Shown: piece by piece, positions 1 to 9,446 of the stretch
Numbering within the stretch: the stretch's first letter is position 1
Layout of the letters: each line of letters opens with the position of its first letter
Assembly: GCF_023156385.1 (NCBI RefSeq)
Contig: NZ_JAKZAK010000003.1
Location: 1 to 41,037, forward strand
Length of the DNA: 41,037 nucleotides
Direction: 5' to 3'
Source: Marinobacter xestospongiae
GTDB taxonomy: Bacteria; Pseudomonadota; Gammaproteobacteria; Pseudomonadales; Oleiphilaceae
Made by a program: the position numbers and the translations under genes
Notes under the pieces: model-generated
What the model was told of the DNA's origin: nothing
The model's input: the letters and a program-made list of their open reading frames with translations, nothing else
The model's database searches: none

Positions 1-46
1 GCAGCCTGAGCCAGGGAAACAACCGAATCATAGCTTAGGGACACCA

Positions 47-328
47 TCAGGTTGTCCAACTGATTGGGTCCACCTCAACTGCGACCATATCTACTGCGCC
101 TTCCGCAAAAAATGCTTTCGAAACAGGAAAATTCATCAAAACATCATTATCTACACATTTCAATTCGTCTGTTTCAGAGTTGTAAATCCAGGGCTCTGGG
201 AAATCAGTGTCTTCACCACAAACTAAAATCGCAGCCAGTTTCCCATCCTCTGACACATCGAAGCTGTAGACATCAACCCCATCAGGAAGTCTGCTCTCTA
301 TGTTTTCCGGAATGCTATTAGTTTTCAT
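47..328 (-). CDS. Small acidic hypothetical protein (93 aa)
   Basis: I do not recognise this protein. It is short, acidic, and has no signal peptide or membrane segment. The start is supported by a clear Shine-Dalgarno sequence (GGAGAG) just upstream of the ATG at 328. It contains Trp/Pro-rich patches (FPEPWIY) and ends PISWTT. It lies in the eroded accessory patch beside an integrase remnant, so it may be cargo of a decayed island or an orphan small gene. The coding call rests on the ribosome binding site and a plausible soluble composition only. Confidence 0.55.
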   Translation of the reverse strand: MKTNSIPENIESRLPDGVDVYSFDVSEDGKLAAILVCGEDTDFPEPWIYNSETDELKCVDNDVLMNFPVSKAFFAEGAVDMVAVEVDPISWTT

Positions 329-924
329 CTTCTCTCCAAGTTGGCCATATATTTAACATTGATTCAACGGCACATGACGTGTTTAAACACGTCACCTGAC
401 GTGATATCCCGCCACATTTCCCCATAAAACCTATATTCCAATTCGTACTCTATCAAGCACTTAGCGAGATTATTCCAAGATCCGTTTGCGTGAAATGTGT
501 CAGATGCAACAATATCCCGCCAACCGCATGAGGTCTTCGGGGTCTTGCCTTTTGCCAACGGACAGTGGATAGCATTTGGCTAAGTCAGCCAGAACATCGG
601 GTGGGAGAAGTCGATCCAGGTTCAACATGCTGTTCCTCACATCCTTTAGAGGTGTCATCCGGCTGACAGATCGGCCATCGCTCCGGAAGACCAGGTGCTG
701 CCATGGTCGGCAATGGGCTGCTGGCGACTCCAGGGCCAACCACCGGCGCTTCATGACGCTGTGTTAGGTAAACGCTATATGGCTCTGCACTGTGTGGCAA
801 GGGCGTGCAACAGAGTTTGACAATTGGGGTGTGAGGGATGGTGAGAACATGGCACGCTCGGCATTATAGGGCGGGCCGTGTGAGAGGCCTTTGGGCCTGC
901 CGGTTCCGGTTACCGGTCTGCTAA
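329..924. other. Accessory stretch without a confident gene
   Basis: Two short minus-strand reading frames overlap here. One (500-628, 42 aa, ATG preceded by GAGGAACAGC, beginning MLNLDRLLPPDVL) has a plausible ribosome binding site. The other (364-558, 64 aa) would need a TTG start and contains two similar stretches, WRDIVASDTF and WRDITSGDVF. They share about 59 bp in different frames, so at most one is likely to be translated, or they are remnants of one frameshifted gene. From 630 to 924 I see no convincing gene, only GC-rich sequence with short hairpins such as AGGCCTTTGGGCCT near 882. Confidence 0.3.
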
Positions 925-1656
925 CCCACACGGTTTTACCCCTCCCCTGTTTGCGACAGAGGGCGGTCTCAGAAGGCCATCATGAAGGGGCTCTACCCTG
1001 TCGATATCGGCCATCCGGCTGAGGTGACCTATGCAAAGACCGAGTACCGTAAGAACCGCCAACGGCTGACCCTCGAAGGATTCAAGGCCATCCACGCGAT
1101 CTCGCCGTTCTGGATGCAGTTTGCGATGGAGATCTCCCTGGTGACGCTCCAGGGCCGTAGTGAAGTGCTCAACATGAAGTTTTCTGACTACCAGGACGGC
1201 CTGATCAAGGTGGTCCGCCAGAAGACGAAGAAACACGAGCATGCCCACCTGGAGATCGACTGCCCGCAACTGGCTGAGCTGATACCACGAGCCCGGCAGT
1301 CCGGGATTGCATCGCCCTACATTGTTCACCGGCGCCCGTCCCGCAAGATTCACTCTGATGAGCGAGACCACTGAACCCAAATACTCCCCAATCACTTTAC
1401 CGCTGAGTTTCGTCGTCTCCGCGATGAGACAGGGCTGTTTGATGGAATTCCCAGGGAGAGCCGGCCGACCTTCCACGAGATTCGTTCACTCGGGTCGTGG
1501 ATCTACAAACAGCAGGGGTATGACAATGAAAGCTATATCCAGCCGCTTATGGCTCACGCTGATGAGCGGATGACACAGGGATATCAGAGGGGGCATTCCC
1601 AGGATTGGGTCCGGGTAAAAGCCGGGTTGGACCTGGAGGAGATACTGGCGGGTTAG
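925..1656 (+). pseudogene. Tyrosine (phage-type) integrase, C-terminal half with an in-frame TGA
   Basis: The frame opens after a TAA at 922-924 and runs to a TAG at 1654-1656, broken by one in-frame TGA at 1372-1374. Counting from the ATG at 982, the catalytic residues of a tyrosine recombinase are all visible: Arg59 (TLQGRSEVLNM), His164 and Arg167 (HEIRSLGSW), His191 (MAHADERM) and the nucleophile Tyr200 (MTQGY). The TGA at codon 131 lies between the first Arg and the rest, where a Trp (TGG) would fit the family. The N-terminal arm-binding and core-binding domains are missing; the preserved sequence begins near the typical NPAEAT-like linker (here HPAEVTY). The gene points towards the 3' end of tRNA-Val, a classic integration target. 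It looks like the relic of a prophage or island. A protein made from either half alone would be inactive. Confidence 0.8.
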
Positions 1657-1743
1657 CGTGGTATTTCGGAGCGGTCGCTCCAGAGATTGGGGGCAATCTG
1701 CAGTACTGTATAAGCGTTTTGTTTTCCGAAAATATTCCGAAAA

Positions 1744-1783
1744 TAAAAAAAGCCAGTTCTCACGATCTCCGTAAGTAACTGAC
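1744..1783 (-). terminator. Probable terminator of tRNA-Val
   Basis: Read on the minus strand, GTCAGTT pairs with AACTGGC (one G-U pair) across an 18-nt loop, and the stem is followed directly by seven T residues. It lies just downstream of the mature 3' end of tRNA-Val. The long loop makes it weaker than a textbook terminator. Confidence 0.5.
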
Positions 1784-1797
1784 TTTCTTTGCAGAAT

Positions 1798-1874
<77 letters not shown>

Positions 1875-1951
1875 GTGTCCTGCAACGGGGACGCACTATA
1901 AGGATTCACGGTGGGTGGGTCAAGTCTTTTCTTCAAATTTGTTTCTGAAAC

Positions 1952-1990
1952 AAAAAAATCCCCCGGAAACGGACGCTCCCGGGGGATTTT
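1952..1990 (-). terminator. Rho-independent terminator of ppiD
   Basis: On the minus strand an 11-bp stem, AAATCCCCCGG/CCGGGGGATTT, closes a 12-nt loop and runs into a T tract. It sits about 30 nt after the ppiD stop codon and ends the tig-to-ppiD block. Confidence 0.88.
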
Positions 1991-2019
1991 CAGGCACTGC
2001 CCTGCTCACCGAGTCGTGA

Positions 2020-3888
2020 TCAGAGGCGGTCCACTTCGGCCTGCTCGCGCAGGTATTGCTGGTAGGCGGTGTACTCGCGCTGTCCCTGCAGGGTCGCGAG
2101 GAAATCGTCGATCTGCTGGAACTGCGGTCCCTCCTGGTCCACCTCGCCCTCATGGACGCTGTCCAGGGCGATCACCGCGACCGCACCTCCGGTACTGGCA
2201 AAGCCGTAAACGGCCTCCTCAGCGGCTGGACGGCCCAGAGAGAAGGCCTCGCCTACCACAGCCGGATGCACTGACTGGGTGTTGCGCGGCTGCTCGTCAA
2301 AGCTCTGCCACTCAATGCCAAGCTCTGTGATGCCCTCAATGTCCGCCAGCGACTGGCCGGACTCCAGCTCCTCAATCAGCTGGGTAGCACGCTCGGCCAG
2401 GGCCTCGCGGGTTTTCTCGGCTTCCAGTCGGGTGCGGATCTGGGCTGCAACCTCCTCCAGCGGCAATTGGCGGGCCGGATGGTGCGCTTTCACCCGCGCA
2501 ACCACGGAGACGTTATCCCCCACATCGATCACTTCGGTGTTATAGCCGTCTTTGAGGGCATCCTCGAAGTACAGCTGACGCACCAGACCGGCATGGTCGA
2601 ACGGAGCCATACCGCCATCGCGGGTAACGCCCTCACGCTCACGGATCTCCAGACCCAGAGCCTCCGCCGGCTCGTTCAGATCATTGGCGCTGTAGGCGAT
2701 ATCAGCCAGCTCAGAGCGCGCTTCGGCATAGGCCTCATCGGCTTTCCGTACCGCCAGCTCACGACGCAGATCCGCCTCCAGCTCAGCCAGTGCCGGGACC
2801 TCGCTGTCGCGGACATCCAGCAGCTTGATGATGTGGGTACCGAAACTGGTCTGGACGGGCTCTGACACCTCTCCAGGCGCCAGCTCGAACATCGCCGCCT
2901 CATAGGCATCGGCAAACACGCCGCGACCGGCAAAACCGAGATCCCCGCCATTCTTGGCGGATGCCACGTCGGCCGAATAGGTCTCAGCCAGGGCAGAGAA
3001 ATCCTCACCCGCTGCCAGCTTTTCCTGCACTTCCGCGACTGTTGCGTCAACATCGTCAACGCCGCTGATCAGGATATGGGCGGTGCGGCGCTCTTCCGCG
3101 GCCAACTCTTCTGCGCGTTTCTCGTAAAGTGCGGCAACCTCTTCCTCGCTGACGCTGTCAGGATCAGCCAGGGACTCCAGGCTCAGTGCCACATACTGGG
3201 CATCGATGCTTTCCGGCTGCATGAACGCGTCACCGTTGGCGTCGTAGAAAGCCTGAACATCCTCATCGGTGACCGCCACGGAATCCGCTACCGCGGTAGC
3301 CGGGATCGAGGCAACACGGAAGCTCCGGGTCTGGTTCTGCAGGCTCATCAGTTGCTGTGCGGCCGTCTTGGCCACAAAGCCACTACCAGCCAGGCCGGAG
3401 CGGATCTGGCCAACCACGTACTGCTTACGGAGGAACTCGCGAAATTCAGCGACTCCCATGCCCATGTTGCGAACCACCATCATGAACTGGTCACGGTTGA
3501 ACGTGCCATCCACCTGAAATTCCGGCATCTGGGTAATCAGCGCGTCCACGTCGGCATCCGTCAGGGTCATGCCCTGGTTTGCCGCGTCCTGGGTCAGGAT
3601 GCGATCCTGAATCAGGTTGTCGAGTACCTGGCGACGAATGCTGTCCTCATCAAGCAGCGACGGGTCGGGCTCTTCCATCTGGGACAGCTGGCGCTGGCTC
3701 TCAATCTGAACCAGGCGATTGAACTCCCGCTCGGTGATCGGTTCACCATTCACTGTTGCCACTTCCGGCTCGCCGGAAAAGCCGCCGATGATCGCATCCA
3801 TCCCCCAGATGGACAGTGACACGATCAGTAACGTAATGATTATCTTGGCAATGGTGCCCTGGGCATTCTCACGAATATCTTGAAGCAT
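2020..3888 (-). CDS. ppiD: Periplasmic folding chaperone PpiD (SurA/parvulin family)
   Basis: PpiD is an inner-membrane-anchored periplasmic chaperone that meets proteins leaving the Sec translocon. The 622-residue product matches the usual length (E. coli about 623). A single N-terminal membrane helix (about residues 13-33, IAKIIITLLIVSLSIWGM) leaves a short cytoplasmic tail, followed by a SurA-like N-terminal domain that starts with VATVNGEPITEREF. A parvulin domain lies near residues 265-365 (AHILISG ... NGGDLGFAGRG ... TSFGTHIIKLLDV). The C-terminal third is the usual PpiD extension. The ATG at 3888 has a strong ribosome binding site (GGGAGG). The position after hupB is the conserved lon-hupB-ppiD order. 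PpiD proteins often have little isomerase activity, so the chaperone role is the safer assignment. Confidence 0.95.
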   Translation of the reverse strand: MLQDIRENAQGTIAKIIITLLIVSLSIWGMDAIIGGFSGEPEVATVNGEPITEREFNRLVQIESQRQLSQMEEPDPSLLDEDSIRRQVLDNLIQDRILTQDAANQGMTLTDADVDALITQMPEFQVDGTFNRDQFMMVVRNMGMGVAEFREFLRKQYVVGQIRSGLAGSGFVAKTAAQQLMSLQNQTRSFRVASIPATAVADSVAVTDEDVQAFYDANGDAFMQPESIDAQYVALSLESLADPDSVSEEEVAALYEKRAEELAAEERRTAHILISGVDDVDATVAEVQEKLAAGEDFSALAETYSADVASAKNGGDLGFAGRGVFADAYEAAMFELAPGEVSEPVQTSFGTHIIKLLDVRDSEVPALAELEADLRRELAVRKADEAYAEARSELADIAYSANDLNEPAEALGLEIREREGVTRDGGMAPFDHAGLVRQLYFEDALKDGYNTEVIDVGDNVSVVARVKAHHPARQLPLEEVAAQIRTRLEAEKTREALAERATQLIEELESGQSLADIEGITELGIEWQSFDEQPRNTQSVHPAVVGEAFSLGRPAAEEAVYGFASTGGAVAVIALDSVHEGEVDQEGPQFQQIDDFLATLQGQREYTAYQQYLREQAEVDRL

Positions 3889-3972
3889 GGTCCTCCCGGA
3901 TCGCCATCCGTTTCGCCTAGCGTCGATGGGGTGCGGCGAATACTGGCGTCAGGCCTCTGGTATCTCAAACAT

Positions 3973-4002
3973 AAAAAAGGCGCACCCGATGCGGGATGCG
4001 CC
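3973..4002 (-). terminator. Rho-independent terminator of hupB
   Basis: On the minus strand GGCGCA-T-CCCG-CAT-CGGG-TGCGCC forms a 10-bp stem with one bulged T and is followed by six T residues. It separates hupB from ppiD, implying that ppiD has its own promoter or depends on read-through. Confidence 0.88.
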
Positions 4003-4085
4003 TCCATATTCCTGGGGCGGCCTCTCGGAACCAGTCTCCGGGCCGCCTGGGCGACATCATCAACGACACCGCCGGAGAAAGAGCC

Positions 4086-4358
4086 TTACTTAACGGCGTC
4101 TTTCAGGGCCTTACCAGCTTTGAAGCCAGGTACTTTAGAGGCCGGAATCTTGATCTCAGCGCCAGTTTGCGGGTTACGACCGGTGCGAGCAGCACGCTCT
4201 TTCACCGAGAAGGTACCGAAACCGATCAGAGTCACCTGATCACCTTTTTTCAGAGCGTCAGTTACGGAGTCTGTCATCGCGTCCAGAGCGCGACCCGCGC
4301 TTGCCTTGGAGATGTCAGCGGACTCTGCAATTGCATCGATTAGTTCGGACTTGTTCAC
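4086..4358 (-). CDS. hupB: DNA-binding protein HU, beta-type
   Basis: HU is the abundant histone-like nucleoid protein that bends DNA as a dimer. The 90-residue product has the full family length and the DNA-contacting beta arm [16 protein letters not shown] near residues 61-76, preceded by the conserved GFGTFSV. Translation starts at a GTG (4356-4358) with a good ribosome binding site (AAGGGG, spacing about 6-8). Its place immediately after lon is the typical position of hupB in gammaproteobacteria. Its upstream region (4359-4599) carries two inverted repeats that might take part in its regulation or in ending lon transcription. Confidence 0.97.
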   Translation of the reverse strand: MNKSELIDAIAESADISKASAGRALDAMTDSVTDALKKGDQVTLIGFGTFSVKERAARTGRNPQTGAEIKIPASKVPGFKAGKALKDAVK

Positions 4359-4471
4359 ACTAAACCCCTTCGATTTCAGGTTGAAGATGTTATAGATATA
4401 AGTTGGCTATTCTTTAGGACGTTCCCGACTATCGCATAAGCGGTCAGAGAATTCCATTCTTCACTTTTTTT

Positions 4472-4503
4472 ATTCCATTCGGTTGAAAACCGGAATTCGG
4501 AAT
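4472..4503. repeat. Inverted repeat upstream of hupB
   Basis: ATTCC (4472) and CGGTT (4480) pair with AACCG (4488) and GGAAT (4499), giving a two-step palindrome centred at about 4486. A seven-T run lies at its left side. The first nine bases, ATTCCATTC, are repeated directly at 4451-4459. Its function is unknown; a regulatory site for hupB is possible. Confidence 0.4.
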
Positions 4504-4520
4504 AGGCATAAACTGCGCGG

Positions 4521-4571
4521 GAGCCCTTGGTATTGGCTGCTTCACGGCGAAACAGTTATACCAACGGGCTC
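4521..4571. repeat. Long hairpin downstream of lon
   Basis: GAGCCC-TTGGTAT at 4521-4533 pairs with ATACCAA-C-GGGCTC at 4558-4571 (one bulged C). The stem continues inward with CTG/CAG and TTC/GAA, so nearly all of the 51 nt can fold into one hairpin. It lies about 30 nt after the lon stop codon. There is no T tract on the minus-strand side, so it may act as an mRNA-stabilising 3' end or a Rho-linked terminator. Confidence 0.5.
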
Positions 4572-4599
4572 TCCAGCGTGTCAACAACGCCGCCGAGGA

Positions 4600-7017
4600 T
4601 TAGTGCGTATTTATCCGCTCGGAAGAATCGGCATCATCGTCTCTGGATTTGCCTGATCCGGCCTCAGCTGACACCTGTTCGCTGAGCGGTTCAGGGCTGT
4701 AAGCCAGGGCAATATCCAGCACTTCGTCGATCCATGTTACCGGACGGATTTCCAGAGATTCCTTGATATTATCCGGTATCTCCTTGAGATCGCGGACGTT
4801 TTCTTCCGGAATCACCACGGTCTTGATGCCACCGCGGTGCGCCGCGAGCAGTTTTTCCTTGAGCCCGCCAATCGCCAGCACACGCCCGCGAAGGGTGATT
4901 TCACCGGTCATGGCAACGTCTGCGCGGACCGGAATCTGCGACAGTGCGGAGACCAGCGCGGTGCACATACCGATACCGGCACTGGGACCATCTTTTGGCG
5001 TTGCGCCCTCGGGAACGTGGACGTGCAGGTCGTAGTTCTCGTGGAAATCGTCCTTCACACCAAGCCCGACGGCACGACTGCGGACCACGGTCAAGGCCGC
5101 CTGGATGGACTCCTGCATGACATCGCCCAGCGAACCGGTCTTGACGACACGGCCCTTGCCCTTGGTCAATGCGCACTCAATGGTCAGCAGTTCACCGCCA
5201 ACCTGGGTCCAGGCCAGGCCGGTCACCTGCCCGATCTGGTTGGTCTCTTCCGCCAGACCGTACTTGAACTTCTGGACACCGGAATAGTCTTCCAGCATCT
5301 CCGGGGTGATGGTCAGCGTCTTGCGTTCGCCGGCCTCCACATGCTCCCGCACGACCTTGCGACAGATCTTGGCAATCTCCCGCTCCAGCCCCCGCACACC
5401 GGCTTCCCGGGTGTAGTAGCGGATCAGCGATCGCAGGGTCTCTTCCGGCAGATCCAGCTCCTTCTCGGTCAGCCCGTTGGCCTTGACCTGCTTGGGCACC
5501 AGGTACCGGAGGGCAATGTTGACCTTCTCGTCTTCGGTGTAGCCGGGGATACGGATGATTTCCATCCGGTCCAGCAGCGCCGACGGAATGTCCATGGAGT
5601 TGGAGGTGCAGACAAACATCACGTCTGACAGATCGTAGTCCACTTCCAGGTAGTGATCGTTGAAGGTGTGGTTCTGCTCCGGGTCCAGCACTTCCAGCAA
5701 TGCGGATGCCGGATCACCCCGGTGGTCCATGCCCATCTTGTCGATTTCATCGAACAGGAACAGCGGGTTCTTGACCCCGACCTTGGACAGCTTCTGCAGC
5801 AGCTTGCCGGGCAAGGCGCCAATGTAGGTCTTGCGGTGACCGCGAATCTCAGCCTCGTCACGCACGCCACCCAGTGCCATCCGGGTGTATTTGCGATTGG
5901 TGGCCCGGGCAATGGACTGGCCTAGGGAGGTCTTACCAACCCCGGGCGGCCCTACCAGGCACAGCACAGGGCCTTTCACCTTCTTCACGCGGCTCTGGAC
6001 CGCCAAGTACTCCAGGATGCGCTTCTTGACCTCTTCCAGACCGTAGTGATCCCGGTCCAGAATTTCCTGGGCCTTCTCGAGGTCATGGCGAACGCGGCTG
6101 CGCTTCTTCCAGGGCACGGCCAGCATCCAGTCGATGTAACCCCGTACCACCGTCGCCTCGGCGGACATGGGCGACATCATCTTGAGCTTGTTGAGTTCCG
6201 CTTCGGTCTTCTTGCGGGCTTCTTCGGGCAGCCCGGCTTCTTCCAGGCGCTGCTCCAGCTCCTCGAAATCACCACCACCTTCACCCAGCTGGCCCATCTC
6301 CTTCTGGATGGCCTTCATCTGTTCGTTGAGGTAGTACTCCCGCTGGCTGCGCTCCATCTGTTTCTTGACGCGGCCACGGATGCGCTTCTCTACCTCAATC
6401 AGGTCAATCTCGCCGTCCAGCTTGCCCAGCAGCAGGTCCACCCGCTGGCGGACATCCAGCGCTTCAAGGAGTTCCTGTTTTTCAGGGATGCGAAGCTCCA
6501 GGTGCGCGGCCATGGTGTCCACCAGACGCTCCAGCTCGGTGATGCCGGTCAGCGCATTGGAGACTTCCGACGGCACTTTCTTGGAGAGCTTGACGTACTT
6601 TTCAAACTCCTCCATCAGGGTCTTGACCAGTACTTCGCCTTCGCGCTCCGGCAACGACTCTTCGTCCATCAGGATCGCGGTGCCGGTCAGGAACTCGCCC
6701 TCCTCCATGGTCTGGATGCGAGCACGGGTATTGCCTTCCACCAGCACCTTGACGGTGCCGTCCGGGAGTCGCAGCAACTGCAACACCGTGGCCAGAGTCC
6801 CCATTTCGAATACGTCTTCCGGGCCCGGCTCATCGGTGCCGGCATCCCGTTGTGCCACAAGAAGGATTTCCTTGCTGCCCTCCATCGCGGCTTCGAGCGC
6901 CTGAATTGATTTGTCGCGCCCCACGAACAGCGGAACCACCATATGTGGGAATACCACCACGTCCCGCAACGGGAGCATTGGGTATTCTTGTACAGACTCT
7001 TCGGGGATCAGGGTCAT
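4600..7017 (-). CDS. lon: ATP-dependent protease Lon
   Basis: Lon degrades damaged proteins and short-lived regulators in the cytoplasm as a hexameric AAA+ serine protease. The 805-residue product shows the LON N-domain (starting [15 protein letters not shown]), Walker [10 protein letters not shown] near residue 355, Walker [10 protein letters not shown], the sensor region and the C-terminal protease domain with its catalytic Ser in PKDGPSAG and the second catalytic region around [17 protein letters not shown]. The C-terminal tail (rich in Ser, Glu and Asp) is longer than in E. coli Lon (784 aa). The ATG at 7017 is preceded by GAGGA. It lies in the conserved clpX-lon-hupB order. A possible heat-shock promoter is noted at 7060-7084. 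Confidence 0.98.
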   Translation of the reverse strand: MTLIPEESVQEYPMLPLRDVVVFPHMVVPLFVGRDKSIQALEAAMEGSKEILLVAQRDAGTDEPGPEDVFEMGTLATVLQLLRLPDGTVKVLVEGNTRARIQTMEEGEFLTGTAILMDEESLPEREGEVLVKTLMEEFEKYVKLSKKVPSEVSNALTGITELERLVDTMAAHLELRIPEKQELLEALDVRQRVDLLLGKLDGEIDLIEVEKRIRGRVKKQMERSQREYYLNEQMKAIQKEMGQLGEGGGDFEELEQRLEEAGLPEEARKKTEAELNKLKMMSPMSAEATVVRGYIDWMLAVPWKKRSRVRHDLEKAQEILDRDHYGLEEVKKRILEYLAVQSRVKKVKGPVLCLVGPPGVGKTSLGQSIARATNRKYTRMALGGVRDEAEIRGHRKTYIGALPGKLLQKLSKVGVKNPLFLFDEIDKMGMDHRGDPASALLEVLDPEQNHTFNDHYLEVDYDLSDVMFVCTSNSMDIPSALLDRMEIIRIPGYTEDEKVNIALRYLVPKQVKANGLTEKELDLPEETLRSLIRYYTREAGVRGLEREIAKICRKVVREHVEAGERKTLTITPEMLEDYSGVQKFKYGLAEETNQIGQVTGLAWTQVGGELLTIECALTKGKGRVVKTGSLGDVMQESIQAALTVVRSRAVGLGVKDDFHENYDLHVHVPEGATPKDGPSAGIGMCTALVSALSQIPVRADVAMTGEITLRGRVLAIGGLKEKLLAAHRGGIKTVVIPEENVRDLKEIPDNIKESLEIRPVTWIDEVLDIALAYSPEPLSEQVSAEAGSGKSRDDDADSSERINTH

Positions 7018-7059
7018 AAGAAATCCTCGGGTTTTGTTTCTTTCAGCTTATCACCCTTC

Positions 7060-7084
7060 ATTGGGGCGCTTGGTAAAATTGCAA
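7060..7084 (-). promoter_or_regulatory. Possible sigma-32 (heat-shock) promoter of lon
   Basis: On the minus strand TTGCAA (7079-7084) is followed after 12 nt by CCCCAAT (7060-7066), which resembles the heat-shock pattern CTTGAAA / CCCCATNT. It lies about 45 nt upstream of the lon start. lon is a known heat-shock gene in relatives. The -35 match is imperfect, so this is tentative. Confidence 0.35.
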
Positions 7085-7189
7085 TATTTTTGCAGGAGGA
7101 ATTGCGTCGGGGCTGTCCGTCAGGGCCAGTCGGCACGCGGGGCCAGGTGCCCCGACCGGCGACACTAACAGCCGACCACAAAACGGAGA

Positions 7190-7218
7190 GGAAAAAAAAG
7201 GGCGTTGCCGCCCTTTTT
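7190..7218 (-). terminator. Rho-independent terminator of clpX
   Basis: On the minus strand AAGGGCG-GCAA-CGCCCTT is followed by a long T run. It lies about 25 nt after the clpX stop codon. The plus-strand side also ends in five T residues, so it could work in both directions. Confidence 0.9.
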
Positions 7219-7242
7219 CATATTGCTGAAACCTGCCAACGA

Positions 7243-8526
7243 TCAATCGTCGGAAGCCGCCTTGGCATGATCGGAGCTGGCGTAGATCTTGAACGGCTCG
7301 GAGTCGCCATCAATCACGCTTTCGTCGATCACCACCTTGGTGACATCGGTTTCAGAAGGGATCTGGTACATGGTGTCCAGCAGGGTGGCTTCCATGATGG
7401 ACCGCAGACCCCGGGCGCCGGTCTTGCGCTCCATGGCCTTGCGCGCAACCGCACGCAGTGCGTCTTCACGGAAATCCAGCTCAACCCCTTCCATATCGAA
7501 CAGTTTCTGGTACTGCTTGGTCAGCGCGTTCTTGGGCTCAGTGAGAATCTGAACCAGCGCTGCCTCGTCAAGCTCGGTCAGTGTGGCCACCACCGGCAGA
7601 CGACCGACAAACTCGGGAATCAGGCCGTACTTCACCAGATCCTCGGTCTCGACGTCCTTGATGATGTCGCCCGTACTCTTGCTGTCATCCTGGCTCACGA
7701 CTGAGGCCGTAAAGCCGATGCTGCTGCGCTCGGAGCGATCCTGAATCACTTTGTCGAGGCCAGCAAAGGCGCCACCGCAGATGAACAGGATATTGCCGGT
7801 ATCCACCTGCAGAAATTCCTGCTGGGGATGCTTGCGACCGCCCTGTGGAGGTACAGACGCGACCGTTCCTTCGATCAGTTTCAGCAGTGCCTGCTGAACA
7901 CCCTCGCCGGACACATCCCGGGTGATCGACGGGTTGTCGGACTTGCGGGAAATCTTGTCGATCTCATCGATGTAGACGATACCGCGCTGAGCCTTGTCGA
8001 CGTCGTAATCGCACTTCTGCAGCAGCTTCTGGATGATGTTCTCGACATCCTCACCCACGTAACCGGCTTCTGTCAGCGTGGTGGCGTCCGCGATCGTGAA
8101 CGGCACGTTCAGCATCCGCGCAAGGGTCTCTGCCAACAGGGTTTTACCACTGCCGGTAGGACCGATCAGCAGAATGTTGCTCTTGCCAAGCTCGACTTCG
8201 GCCTTGCCTTCGCCGTAACGCAGCCGCTTGTAGTGGTTATACACTGCGACAGATAGAACAATCTTGGCCCGGTCCTGCCCGATAACATACTCATTCAGCG
8301 TAGTGCGAATTTCATCAGGCGTGGGCAGACGATCACTCGCCTCTTCCTGTGAACTCTCCTGGATCTCCTCCCGGATGATGTCGTTACACAGGTCGACGCA
8401 TTCGTCGCAGATGAACACCGAGGGCCCTGCAATGAGCTTACGGACTTCATGCTGGCTCTTTCCACAAAACGAGCAGTACAGCAACTTGCCGTTATCGTCG
8501 CCCCTGCCGTTTCTTTCATCTGCCAT
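7243..8526 (-). CDS. clpX: ATP-dependent Clp protease ATP-binding subunit ClpX
   Basis: ClpX is the hexameric AAA+ unfoldase that feeds substrates such as ssrA-tagged proteins into ClpP. The ATG at 8526 gives 427 residues, close to E. coli (424); an upstream ATG at 8559 would add 11 residues that do not look like the family, and GAGGTAAG precedes the chosen start. The N-terminal zinc-binding domain is seen as CSFC and CDEC, Walker A as GPTGSGKT, Walker B as [11 protein letters not shown], the pore loop as GYVGED, and the ClpP-contact loop as IGF after SERSS. It lies 76 nt downstream of clpP in the usual clpP-clpX order. Confidence 0.97.
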   Translation of the reverse strand: MADERNGRGDDNGKLLYCSFCGKSQHEVRKLIAGPSVFICDECVDLCNDIIREEIQESSQEEASDRLPTPDEIRTTLNEYVIGQDRAKIVLSVAVYNHYKRLRYGEGKAEVELGKSNILLIGPTGSGKTLLAETLARMLNVPFTIADATTLTEAGYVGEDVENIIQKLLQKCDYDVDKAQRGIVYIDEIDKISRKSDNPSITRDVSGEGVQQALLKLIEGTVASVPPQGGRKHPQQEFLQVDTGNILFICGGAFAGLDKVIQDRSERSSIGFTASVVSQDDSKSTGDIIKDVETEDLVKYGLIPEFVGRLPVVATLTELDEAALVQILTEPKNALTKQYQKLFDMEGVELDFREDALRAVARKAMERKTGARGLRSIMEATLLDTMYQIPSETDVTKVVIDESVIDGDSEPFKIYASSDHAKAASDD

Positions 8527-8602
8527 TGACTTACCTCTGGTCTGGATTTGTCGACGCACTCACCAATTACGTCGACAAATGGTGATGCGATTGGTTCCAG
8601 TA

Positions 8603-9238
8603 TTACTTATTCTGAACGCGCTTATCAAATATTGCATCGATCAGGCCGTACTCCTTGGCCTGGGTCGGATCCATGAAATTATCGCGCTCGGTATCCCGCT
8701 CGATGGTCTCCAGATCCTGGCCAGTGTGCTGGGCCAGAAGGGTGTTCAGGGTGTGGCGGATCTTGAGGATTTCCTTGGTGTGGATCTCAATGTCCGTGGC
8801 CTGGCCCTGATAACCGCCAAGTGGCTGGTGAATCATCACCCGGGAATGCGGCAGACAGGCACGCTTGCCCTCAGCGCCACCGGCGAGCAGGAATGCCCCC
8901 ATGCTAGCCGCCTGACCAATACACAGCGTATTCACGTCCGGCTTGATGAACTGCATGGTGTCGTAGATGGACATACCCGCAGTGACAGAACCGCCAGGGC
9001 TGTTGATGTACAGGTGAATGTCCTTGTCGGGGTTTTCCGACTCCAGGAACAGCAGCTGGGCCACCACCAGGTTGGCCATGTGGTCCTCAACAGGCCCCAC
9101 CAGAAATACCACCCGCTCTTTCAGCAGACGGGAATAGATGTCGAACTGCCGCTCACCCCGGGCAGTCTGTTCAATAACAATCGGCACCAGGCCGGCGCTC
9201 GTTACCATTGCCGGACCATCAATCGGTTTTTGCATCAT
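8603..9238 (-). CDS. clpP: ATP-dependent Clp protease proteolytic subunit ClpP
   Basis: ClpP is the barrel-shaped serine protease partner of ClpX. The catalytic triad is visible: the nucleophile Ser in [12 protein letters not shown], His in HSRVMIHQP, and the following Asp-containing stretch (ERDTERDNF). The glycine-rich SPGGSVTAG loop is also present. Two consecutive ATG codons (9238 and 9235) follow an AAGGAG ribosome binding site, giving 211 or 210 residues; an upstream ATG at 9283 would add 15 residues and seems unlikely. As in E. coli, an N-terminal propeptide is probably removed before the mature protein forms. It is followed closely by clpX and preceded by tig. Confidence 0.97.
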   Translation of the reverse strand: MMQKPIDGPAMVTSAGLVPIVIEQTARGERQFDIYSRLLKERVVFLVGPVEDHMANLVVAQLLFLESENPDKDIHLYINSPGGSVTAGMSIYDTMQFIKPDVNTLCIGQAASMGAFLLAGGAEGKRACLPHSRVMIHQPLGGYQGQATDIEIHTKEILKIRHTLNTLLAQHTGQDLETIERDTERDNFMDPTQAKEYGLIDAIFDKRVQNK

Positions 9239-9383
9239 GATGCGCCTGAACTCCTTCTGGACGTATTGTGACCACCCGGTCACCGGGGTTTGGTAGATTG
9301 TTCGTTATGTAAAGAAGAAAGGATCAGCCCTTCCCCCTGGATGACTGTTACCGGGGCATTACTTTGCCACCCCCAGCCCAAGA

Positions 9384-9415
9384 TGAAAACAGCCGGCATG
9401 ACCGGCTGTTTTCTT
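9384..9415. terminator. Terminator between tig and clpP
   Basis: AACAGCCGG and CCGGCTGTT form a 9-bp stem around CATGA, with A/T tracts on both sides. It ends tig transcription on the minus strand; clpP probably has its own promoter in 9239-9383. Confidence 0.85.
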
Positions 9416-9446
9416 TTCTCGCTCGCGAAGCCATCAGGCCCCAGTC

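Noticed and set aside
6046..6909. Long plus-strand frame opposite lon (and similar ones opposite tig, clpX, glnS)
   Set aside because: These mirror GC-rich codon usage of the genuine minus-strand genes and lack ribosome binding sites or recognisable motifs.
7060..7240. Riboswitch or leader RNA upstream of lon
   Set aside because: Apart from the clpX terminator and a possible heat-shock promoter, I see no conserved aptamer-like structure.
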